The notes under the pieces were generated by a model. That model searched no databases and was not told the DNA's origin. It saw nothing but the letters and a program-made list of their open reading frames with translations. The position numbers and the translations under genes are program-made. Of a stretch of DNA of 5,132 nt, positions 1 through 5,132 are shown piece after piece. Source of the DNA: Candidatus Coatesiibacteriota bacterium (lineage in GTDB: Bacteria > B130-G9); NCBI GenBank assembly GCA_016929465.1, contig JAFGIT010000289.1, positions 1-5,132 of the forward strand, read 5' to 3'. Each line of letters begins with the position of its first letter. Positions within the stretch are counted from its first letter, which is position 1.

Positions 1-45
1 GACGGGGTGCATGACGCTGGTACGGTCGATATCGGCTATCACTAT
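1..45 (+). other. C-terminal edge of a probable right-handed parallel beta-helix (choice-of-anchor Q-like) domain
   Basis: Residues 1-15 end in G-T-V-D-I-G-Y-H-Y directly after D-x-x-H-D-A. In many secreted proteins of uncultured bacteria, a phrase of this kind (D-x-G-x-V-D-I/L-G-Y-H-Y) closes a parallel beta-helix or pectin-lyase-like region. Only this last strand is in the window, so the call rests on one short motif and on family knowledge. A polar linker rich in D, E and N (residues 16-26) follows and leads into the first A repeat. Confidence 0.55.
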
Positions 46-3000
46 CGGAATGGAACTGACTACGAGGAGGACAACCACCCACCGGTATTGACTTCCGGTC
101 AAGTGAGCCCACAAAGGGGAACGACCGAGACCCCGTTCACTTACTCGGTGCACTACTACGATGAGGACGGAGATGCGCCCTTGCTGAGTACGGTCTTCAT
201 CGACGATGATAGCGGTCACGAGATGGTCCTCGAGAGCGGCGACGAGGCCAACGGAATATATACATTCGTGACTAACCTGTCTGGTGGCGATCACATCTTC
301 TACTTCTATTTCGAGGATGACAAGGATGGCTGGGACAGGGCACCCGAGATGGGAGAATATACCGCACCCTTCGTCCATCCAGATCCATTGCTGGTTGACG
401 GAAAGGTCGAGCCGGAATACGGGACGGCGGGCACCATATTTACATATTCTGTTCGGTATCTGGGCAACGACGACAACCCGCCCTTTATCAAGAAGGTCTA
501 TATTGATGACGTTGGCTTCGATATGAAGTGCGAGACCGGCGATCCCTCGAATGGGACCTACATTTACAGGACCAAACTGGTTCTGGGCGAGCATAGGTTC
601 TATTTCTACTTCGAGAATCCCGCCGGGCAGGGTGCACGCGATCCTCAGGAAGGCGCCTTTAGCGGTCCCGTAGTGTTCCAGGATGGCCTGGCACCAAGTT
701 CACATTGCACCGGTCCCGAAACATCATACTCAAATCCTATTCACCTCGACTATTATTCCTCAGATGATGTCTCGGGAGTCAGCAAGGTAGAGCTTTACAT
801 GCGGTTCAACGAGGGCGGATACAGCATGGTCGCGAGCTCCGATGATGCGGTCGGCAGTTTCAGTGTCGATTTGCCATACGGTGACGGCGTCTATTGCTTT
901 TATACCATCGCGGAGGACAGGGTCGGCCACCGAGAGGCCCCGCCGAGCGACCCTGATGTCTCGATTTCCGCAGATGTCACAGTCCCCATTTCGACCTGCA
1001 CAGCTCCGGCCTGCACCAATGTATTACCATTTACGGTAGAGTTTGCAGCTTCCGATATGGGCTCCGGCCTTCTTGAAACACGTCTCTGGTATCGCTATGC
1101 CGGTGAAGTGACCTGGATCGATTCGTGGTTGATAGAGACCGGCGAAGCTGGTGTATTTCTGTTCGATCCACAGGCGATAACTCCACAATACGGTGATGGT
1201 GTCTTTGAGATAATGACGATCTCAAAGGACAAGGCCGGCAACATCGAGACGCCGCCCGTTTCGCCCGACGCGTCCGTGATGGTCGACCGGACCGCACCGT
1301 CCTCGCTCATTACTTGCCCGCGATGGACCGGAGCAGCTCCCGTCTCTATCAGGTTTGTGGCGTTGGACAATCTCTCGGGTGTGGGGTCAATCTCGCTCTG
1401 GTATCGTCTATCAGACGGGGATTGGCAAGCATCGGGACTGACTGAGTCCTCGGAGTCGGGATCATTCGAGTTCACCTTCCCGCTCGGAGAGGGAATATAT
1501 TATCTCTCATCAACCGCCGCCGATGTCGCCGGGAACCTGGAGCAGATAGCCCATTCGAGCGAGTCCTGCATCTATGACACTTCGCCTCCCCTGAGCTCGG
1601 CCAGGGCGGACAGCGTCGTGAACCAGCCGCTGATCAATATCAATTACCACACCGAGGACGCGCTCACGGATGTGCAGAGCGTGCACATCTATTATCGATA
1701 TTCGGATTTCGAGGGAAATGCGGATGAGACGCTTGTCGATACCGGCTTCGAGTCGGGCGATGCTTCAGGTGCATTCGAGTGCTCCATTCCGAATGTGCCG
1801 GGCCGCTACAATTTCTATGTTTGCGCATCTGACGTCGTGGATAACACCGAGGGCGCCGATGGTGATCCAGATGCGACGACCCTTTTTGATCCAAGACTCG
1901 CGCTATCGACGATGGAGGCTCCGCTCTATACAACCGAGGCGACCATCTCTGTAATGTTCGAAACGAGCATGCCGGAGGATGGAAGCGGCTTCGATGAGGT
2001 TCGGCTCTATTATCGATATGGCATCTCTCTCGAGGAAGTGGAGTCCGCGGAGTGGGCGAGCACGGCATCCATCTCCCACGCGCCATCAGGGACGCTGCAA
2101 TTCGTTCGCGAAGACGGCGATGGCTACTACCAGTTCTTTACCCGGGCAAGGAGCGCAAGCGGAGTGATGGAACCAGTGCCGCAGTGGCCGGACGCCATGA
2201 CGATAGCGGATACAGTAGCACCGGAGACTTCACTGACGGGCCCATCGATATGTTCGACATCGGAGTTCGAGATAGCATTCAGCGCGATCGAGCCGTACGG
2301 AATTGACCGCATCGATGTCTATGTATCCTATCACGGCAAGTTGAGCTTCTTTGAGACAGTTTACGAGATGAGTGGGTCCGTGACATTCGACACGTCGGGC
2401 AGAGAAGGTGAGTTCAAGTTCTACTCCATCGGATCGGATATGGCCGGCAACGTCGAGGGCCTGCCCATAGACGGATTCGACTGCTCAGTCATCGTTGACG
2501 TTCTGCCCCCTGAATCTGTTGCCAGCACCGGTAGTTTTCTGAGAGGATTTCCGATCAAGGTGACATATAACGCAATTGATACCGTCTCGTGTGTCAACAA
2601 CGTTGCGTTGTGGAGCAAATTCGGGGACGGAGAATGGGCGGACACCGGTCTTACGAGCGAGTCCCCTAACGGGTCATTCCAATACTCTCCGCCATCGGGA
2701 GCCAATCAGGAGGGAATATACTACTTCTATACGATTGCTCTCGATGAGATGGGGCACGTTGAGCTGCCGCCCAAGCTCCCGGACGCACACACGGTCGTGG
2801 ATTGGTCGGCGCCGATAACAGAGTGTTCTGCTCCAGCCTATGTTTCGGACGGCAAGTTCTCGCTGACATATTCGTCCGAGGACGCTCTTTCGGGAGTGAA
2901 GTCGGTCTCTATATGGCTAAAGAGAGGAGGCGAAGCCTGGTTCGATACCGGGCTTTCAGGGTCAACGGCAGATGGCGCCGTCAGCGTGGACATCTCCGGC

Positions 3001-5132
3001 TATGGGCAGGGCACTTACGGTCTATTTGCTCGCGGTCTGGACAAGGCAGGGAATCTCGAGGAGCTGCCCGGTTCTCCACCTGTCACGATCATATTCGATA
3101 GCGTCCCACCAGAGTCCGAGACACTGATCCCATCCGAGGGTGTATTCACTAATCAGACACCGGCTCATATTCCCTATTCGGCATCCGATAGTTCGAGCGG
3201 AATCTCCCGAGTTGAGCTCTGGTTCAGGTTCAACGTCGGGGAATGGCAGAACTCAGGGCTGATTGACTCGTCAAGTGCTGGCGAGGGGAGTTTCGAATTC
3301 ATGCTTCAGGACGAAGGCGTATATGAATTCGCATCGATAGCAATCGATATGGCTGGAAATCGTGAGGCGCTTCTGGACGCACCCGACGGCGGCAAGATCA
3401 CCTATGACCATACGAAGCCGATCTCAGAGGTTGAGTTCGGCAGCGACTATGCGAGTAGCTTCCCGGTCACACTGTCGTTCAGCGCTCAAGATGCGATCTC
3501 CGGAATTGTGGAGGTGACGTTGTTCGTCTCGATCAATGGCTCCGCGTTCGAGAGCACCGGCCTGAAATCGGATTCTGATAGCGGCCTGATCGAGTATTCG
3601 CCTCTCTCTGTTGTCGAGGGAGATTACCGCTTCGAGTGCGTCGCCGAGGACCGCTGCGGAAATATCGAGACACTGCTCGGCGCCGCAGAGACGGGATTCA
3701 CATTCGACGCAACTGCACCTATCTCACATACGAGCGTCTCGGCGGGTTACTCGAATAAATTCCCGTTGAAGGTCTCATTTACCGCAGAGGATTCTACTTC
3801 GGGAGTCTCTGAAGTGCACCTTTGGGCGAGCATCAATGGAGGCGGTTTCCAGAAGACCGGTCTTATATCCCGTCGTTCCGAGGGGGCCTTTACCTTCGTG
3901 CCGCAAGCATTGAATGACGGAACCTATGCCTTCTTCGCGCTTGCGATTGACCGCGCTGGCGTCGGAGAGGAAATCAAAAGTCTTGCAGAGTGTTCGATCA
4001 CTGTGGACCGCGAAAGACCTGTCTCATCATGTTCAGTCAGAGAATCCTTGACGGGCTCCTTCCCAATAGCGATCGAATACACCAGCTCGGACGACTCGGC
4101 TGGAATCGACCGAGTGGAGCTCTTCTACCGAAAGAACCAGGGCGATTGGGTGCTTGATCAAGTCCTCTCAGAGCCGACTGGAGAGGCGAGCTTCGCTCCC
4201 GAGGTCCAATGTGACGGCTATTATGAATTCTGCACAGCGGCCTTCGACAAAGCCCAAAATGAGGAGATAATGAGCGGAGCAGATGATTCGGTGACCGTTG
4301 ACATGACCCCGCCAGAGTCAACTGCCTCGTGCCCCAAATTGGTAGAACTCATGCCCGTCTCCGTATCGTTCATCGCAAGGGACGATGGCGCCGGCGTGGA
4401 TGAGACATCGCTCTGGTGCAGATACAATAACGACAACTGGAAGGATTCCGGGTTGTCGATGAAGGGAACAATAGGCAGTTTTGAATTCAACGCCCAGAAT
4501 GGACCGGGTATCTACAGGTTTTACACTATCTCGACTGACTTGCTCGGAAACATCGAGCGTGCGCCGGTCTCGCCAGATGCAATCTGTACCTATTCAGTCC
4601 CTCAACCGGAGATACACCTCAGCACCAAGTCCATCGAATTCGGCGAGGTCGCCGTCGGGACCGAACGGACCAGAACGCTGTCTGTCTGGAATATCGGCAA
4701 GTCCGATCTCATAGTCTCCGACGTGTCGGTCTCGGCCCTGATGGGCAATGTAGATGCATTCAGCATCGACTATGGGGCAAAATTGCCGGCGATCCTCGGG
4801 CCGGATGAGTCGCTTTCTATTAGTACTTCCTTCCACCCAGGAGCGAGTGAGGAATACGGGGCAGAGCTCCTGTTGACCTCGAATGATCTGGTGACTCCAA
4901 AGCTAACAATAGACCTTGCAGGACGCGGGACCGTGGGCCAGCTCACAATGGATGTCAGAACGAATTCAGACCACTATCGATTTGGGGATACACTCACAAT
5001 CAATATCGGCTGCGACAACTCGGCCATATCGCGAACCGTGGACGCCTATCTGATTCTGACCTACGATCCGTCCGGCCCTGACGAAAGGACCTGGTTCGCC
5101 ACTCCAACAGGTGGCTGGACCGAGAGCATCGC
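1..5132 (+). CDS. Giant multidomain secreted/surface protein with tandem Ig-like repeats, internal fragment (both ends outside window)
   Basis: Frame +1 has no stop codon over the whole window, and every 60-base line translates into coherent beta-strand-rich protein, so this is the real gene. Visible domain order: end of a probable parallel beta-helix (residues 1-15), two A-type repeats (25-227), thirteen B-type Ig/FN3-like repeats (228-1531), an ASH/Hydin-type domain (1534-1644) and the start of a further beta domain (1645-1710). The visible part alone is 1,710 residues. I see no transmembrane helix, coiled coil or catalytic motif, and the signal peptide and C-terminal anchor would lie outside. 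Regularly stacked beta-sandwiches in bacteria usually form extracellular stalks, adhesins or cell-surface spacers; that role is inferred. The substrate or partner is unknown. No frameshift or broken repeat is visible. No operon context can be judged. Confidence 0.96.
73..381 (+). repeat. A-type extracellular beta domain, copy A1
   Basis: Residues 25-127. The domain opens with N-H-P-P-V-L-T-S-G-x-V-S-P, has the strand F-T-Y-S-V (46-50), then an acidic turn D-E-D-G-D-A-P (54-60) and a strand T-V-F-I-D-D-D (64-70), and closes on I-F-Y-F-Y-F-E-D-D (99-107). This is the widespread bacterial and archaeal module that starts P-x-L-x-x-G-x-V-x-P and contains F-T-Y-S-V and D-x-D-G-D-x-P; its exact function is not established. 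The acidic turn could bind calcium (inference). It pairs with A2 at a spacing of 101 residues. Confidence 0.8.
382..681 (+). repeat. A-type extracellular beta domain, copy A2
   Basis: Residues 128-227. It matches A1 strand for strand: D-G-K-V-E-P (133-138), I-F-T-Y-S-V (146-151), K-V-Y-I-D-D (166-171) and F-Y-F-Y-F-E (200-205). The position of A1's acidic D-E-D-G-D turn is here G-N-D-D-N, so any metal site would be altered. It runs straight into the first B repeat without an obvious linker. The two A copies stand between the beta-helix tail and the long B array. Confidence 0.8.
682..972 (+). repeat. B1, Ig-like repeat
   Basis: Residues 228-324 (97 residues). Starts D-G-L-A-P-S-S; the central motif is D-D-V-S-G-V-S-K-V-E-L-Y (255-266); the closing motif is A-E-D-R-V-G-H-R-E, where H replaces the usual N. 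Cysteines lie at 236 (first strand) and 299 (in G-V-Y-C-F-Y). Confidence 0.88.
973..1284 (+). repeat. B2, Ig-like repeat with enlarged central hairpin
   Basis: Residues 325-428 (104 residues). The central strand L-W-Y-R-Y is followed by a longer hairpin than in most copies (A-G-E-V-T-W-I-D-S-W). It closes with K-D-K-A-G-N-I-E-T-P-P (409-419). Cysteines 333 and 338 both lie near the first strand. Confidence 0.88.
1285..1575 (+). repeat. B3, Ig-like repeat with first/last-strand cysteine pair
   Basis: Residues 429-525 (97 residues). This is a canonical copy: D-R-T-A-P-S-S start, L-S-G-V, L-W-Y-R, then D-V-A-G-N-L-E. Cys439 sits on the first strand and Cys523 on the last strand (C-I-Y-D), a placement that could form a disulfide within the domain. 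Confidence 0.9.
1576..1887 (+). repeat. B4, Ig-like repeat with enlarged hairpin
   Basis: Residues 526-629 (104 residues). The S-G-V turn is replaced by L-T-D-V. The I-Y-Y-R-Y strand is followed by an extended acidic hairpin (S-D-F-E-G-N-A-D-E). The usual A-G-N-x-E is V-D-N-T-E. Cys594 and Cys608 lie on neighbouring strands of the second half. Confidence 0.86.
1888..2208 (+). repeat. B5, longest and most divergent Ig-like repeat
   Basis: Residues 630-736 (107 residues). Starts D-P-R-L-A-L-S without the usual T-x-P. It has an insertion before the turn (E-T-S-M-P-E-D-G-S-G-F-D-E-V), a long hairpin after L-Y-Y-R-Y, and S-A-S-G-V-M-E in place of D-x-A-G-N-x-E. It contains no cysteine. Position, strand pattern and G-Y-Y-Q-F-F support it as a member. 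Confidence 0.8.
2209..2496 (+). repeat. B6, Ig-like repeat with cysteine pair
   Basis: Residues 737-832 (96 residues, the shortest). Starts D-T-V-A-P-E-T-S; the turn is P-Y-G-I-D-R-I instead of S-G-V; it closes with D-M-A-G-N-V-E-G-L-P. Cys751 on the first strand and Cys828 on the last strand could pair. Confidence 0.86.
2497..2799 (+). repeat. B7, Ig-like repeat
   Basis: Residues 833-933 (101 residues). Starts D-V-L-P-P-E-S; the turn is V-S-C-V-N-N-V, with Cys864 in place of the usual Gly. The rest is canonical: A-L-W-S-K-F, W-A-D-T-G-L, G-I-Y-Y-F-Y-T-I-A, then D-E-M-G-H-V-E. Confidence 0.88.
2800..3096 (+). repeat. B8, Ig-like repeat
   Basis: Residues 934-1032 (99 residues). Starts D-W-S-A-P-I-T; the turn is D-A-L-S-G-V-K-S-V and the closing motif D-K-A-G-N-L-E-E-L-P. 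One cysteine (942) lies on the first strand, with no partner on the last strand of the same copy. Confidence 0.9.
3097..3405 (+). repeat. B9, Ig-like repeat
   Basis: Residues 1033-1135 (103 residues). Starts D-S-V-P-P-E-S; the turn is S-S-G-I-S-R-V and the strand E-L-W-F-R-F; then E-W-Q-N-S-G-L and D-M-A-G-N-R-E. It contains no cysteine. The linker to the next copy is slightly longer and glycine-rich (D-A-P-D-G-G-K). Confidence 0.9.
3406..3705 (+). repeat. B10, Ig-like repeat (sibling of B11)
   Basis: Residues 1136-1235 (exactly 100). Starts D-H-T-K-P-I-S; contains F-P-V-T-L-S-F, A-I-S-G-I, S-I-N-G and S-T-G-L; closes with D-R-C-G-N-I-E. Cys1213 and Cys1219 lie close together. It aligns without gaps to B11. 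Confidence 0.9.
3706..4005 (+). repeat. B11, Ig-like repeat (sibling of B10)
   Basis: Residues 1236-1335 (exactly 100). Starts D-A-T-A-P-I-S; contains F-P-L-K-V-S-F, T-S-G-V, L-W-A-S-I-N-G and K-T-G-L; the closing motif has drifted to D-R-A-G-V-G-E. Cys1331 lies on the last strand with no first-strand partner in the same copy. Confidence 0.9.
4006..4299 (+). repeat. B12, Ig-like repeat
   Basis: Residues 1336-1433 (98 residues). Starts D-R-E-R-P-V-S-S-C; the turn is D-S-A-G-I-D-R-V and the strand E-L-F-Y-R-K; the closing motif is D-K-A-Q-N-E-E, where Q replaces G. Cysteines are 1344, 1404 and 1411; the last two flank the D-G-Y-Y-E-F strand. Confidence 0.88.
4300..4593 (+). repeat. B13, last Ig-like repeat, with cysteine pair
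   Basis: Residues 1434-1531 (98 residues). Starts D-M-T-P-P-E-S; contains G-A-G-V-D-E-T, L-W-C-R-Y and G-S-F-E-F; closes with D-L-L-G-N-I-E-R-A-P. Cys1444 (first strand) and Cys1529 (last strand, C-T-Y) occupy the same places as the pair in B3; Cys1473 is extra. A short V-P-Q-P linker leads to the next domain type. Confidence 0.88.
4600..4932 (+). other. ASH/Hydin-type Ig-like domain (choice-of-anchor D-like)
   Basis: Residues 1534-1644. The order of motifs fits the ASPM/SPD-2/Hydin-like bacterial domain. It opens P-E-I-H-L-S-T-K-S-I-E-F-G-E-V-A-V-G-T, then R-T-L-S-V-W-N-I-G-K-S-D-L, then F-S-I-D, then I-L-G-P-D-E-S-L-S-I, F-H-P-G, E-Y-G-A-E-L-L-L-T-S-N-D, and ends L-A-G-R-G-T. In bacteria such domains are common near the C-terminal part of large secreted proteins, often just before anchoring or sorting modules. 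One copy only is present, immediately after the B array. No cysteine is present. Confidence 0.88.
4933..5132 (+). other. Start of a further beta-rich domain, cut by window end
   Basis: Residues 1645-1710. The visible part reads as strands: L-T-M-D-V, then Y-R-F-G-D-T-L-T-I-N-I, N-S-A-I-S-R-T-V-D-A-Y-L-I-L, then W-F-A-T-P-T-G-G-W. A module with Y-x-x-G-D-x-L, a D-x-Y-L-x-L strand and a late W-F/F-x-P...W often follows ASH or FN3 domains in large proteins of uncultured bacteria. I know no firm name or function for it. The domain and the protein continue beyond the window. Confidence 0.55.

Larger units (their letters stand above)
682..4593 (+). repeat. Array of 13 tandem Ig/FN3-like beta-sandwich repeats (B1-B13)
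   Basis: Residues 228-1531 hold thirteen copies of one domain, 96-107 residues each. The shared pattern is D-x-x-x-P-x-S at the start, then a hydrophobic strand ending F-x-A-x-D, then S-G-V-x-x-V-x-L-W-Y-R, then G-x-W-x-x-T-G-L, G-S-F-x-F, G-x-Y-x-F-Y-x-x-A-x-D-x-A-G-N-x-E, and a last strand before the next D. This layout resembles bacterial Ig-like and OmpL47-type repeats and FN3-like domains. The assignment to one named family needs a profile search. Repeat starts by residue: 228, 325, 429, 526, 630, 737, 833, 934, 1033, 1136, 1236, 1336, 1434. The copies have diverged strongly, so only short DNA words are shared. Likely a rigid or semi-rigid stalk (inference). Confidence 0.93.

Noticed and set aside
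1095-1475. Minus-strand open frame of 126 residues
   Set aside because: It lies antisense to B2-B3 of the continuous gene, its translation has no recognisable domain, and its length fits chance antisense openness opposite a gene rich in Ser, Asp and Glu codons.
1489-1500. AT-rich gaatatat words (also near 253 and 2714) as promoter -10 or TATA-like boxes
   Set aside because: They recur because they encode the conserved G-I-Y of the repeats, and they lie inside an uninterrupted coding frame with no gene start after them.
1664-2086. Minus-strand open frame of 140 residues, Arg/Pro/His-rich
   Set aside because: The composition is typical of a reverse-frame shadow, and the plus strand here encodes repeats B4-B5 with clear motifs.
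1888-2208. Irregular B5 repeat considered as a frameshift or decayed segment
   Set aside because: The frame stays open, flanking repeats continue in the same phase, and beta-strand patterns (L-Y-Y-R-Y, G-Y-Y-Q-F-F) are kept, so it is divergence and not breakage.
2802-3101. Plus-strand frame of 99 residues in another phase
   Set aside because: It is Arg-rich without a domain and is fully contained within the frame encoding B8.
4037-4490. Two overlapping minus-strand open frames (4037-4321 and 4221-4490)
   Set aside because: They overlap each other in different phases and lie antisense to B12-B13; neither shows a domain or a convincing ribosome binding site.
682-4593. Regular periodicity of about 300 bases considered as a CRISPR array or DNA satellite
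   Set aside because: The unit is about 300 bases, is coding in one frame throughout and is not identical at DNA level; it is a protein domain repeat.

Overview
The whole window is the inside of one very large protein-coding gene. Frame +1 is open from base 1 to base 5132 with no stop codon (1,710 complete codons plus two bases). Neither the start codon nor the stop codon is present. I translated it line by line and found one continuous protein made of extracellular-type beta-rich domains. Everything else that is open in the other five frames is a shadow of this gene. I see no RNA gene, mobile element, CRISPR array, promoter or terminator.

Layout by residue of the visible part. Residues 1-15 are the last strand of an upstream domain, with the wording (G-T-V-D-I-G-Y-H-Y) that usually closes bacterial right-handed parallel beta-helix (choice-of-anchor Q / pectin-lyase-like) domains. 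Residues 25-227 are two tandem copies (A1, A2) of a domain with a P/V...G-x-V-x-P start, an F-T-Y-S-V strand and an F-Y-F-Y-F-E strand. Residues 228-1531 are thirteen tandem copies (B1-B13) of an Ig/FN3-like beta-sandwich of about 100 residues. Each runs from D-x-x-x-P, through D-x-x-S-G-V-x-x-V-x-L-W-Y-R, to G-x-Y-x-F-x-x-x-A-x-D-x-A-G-N-x-E. Residues 1534-1644 are an ASH/Hydin-type (choice-of-anchor D) domain. Residues 1645-1710 begin another beta domain that runs off the window.

The likely role is a secreted or surface-anchored modular protein: a beta-helix head (outside the window), a long stalk of stacked beta-sandwiches, and a C-terminal region that should carry any anchoring or sorting signal (also outside the window). 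No enzyme motif is visible here. The stalk reading is inference; the domain repeats are seen directly.

Organism: base composition is in the mid-50s percent G+C (two 60-base lines counted by hand gave 55 and 57 percent). Ile ATA and Arg AGG/CGA codons are common. The combination of a choice-of-anchor Q-like tail, D-x-T-x-P...A-G-N-x-E repeats and an ASH domain is typical of giant proteins from uncultured bacteria of the Planctomycetota/Verrucomicrobiota/Hydrogenedentota-like or related candidate phyla. An archaeal origin cannot be excluded. This placement is low confidence.
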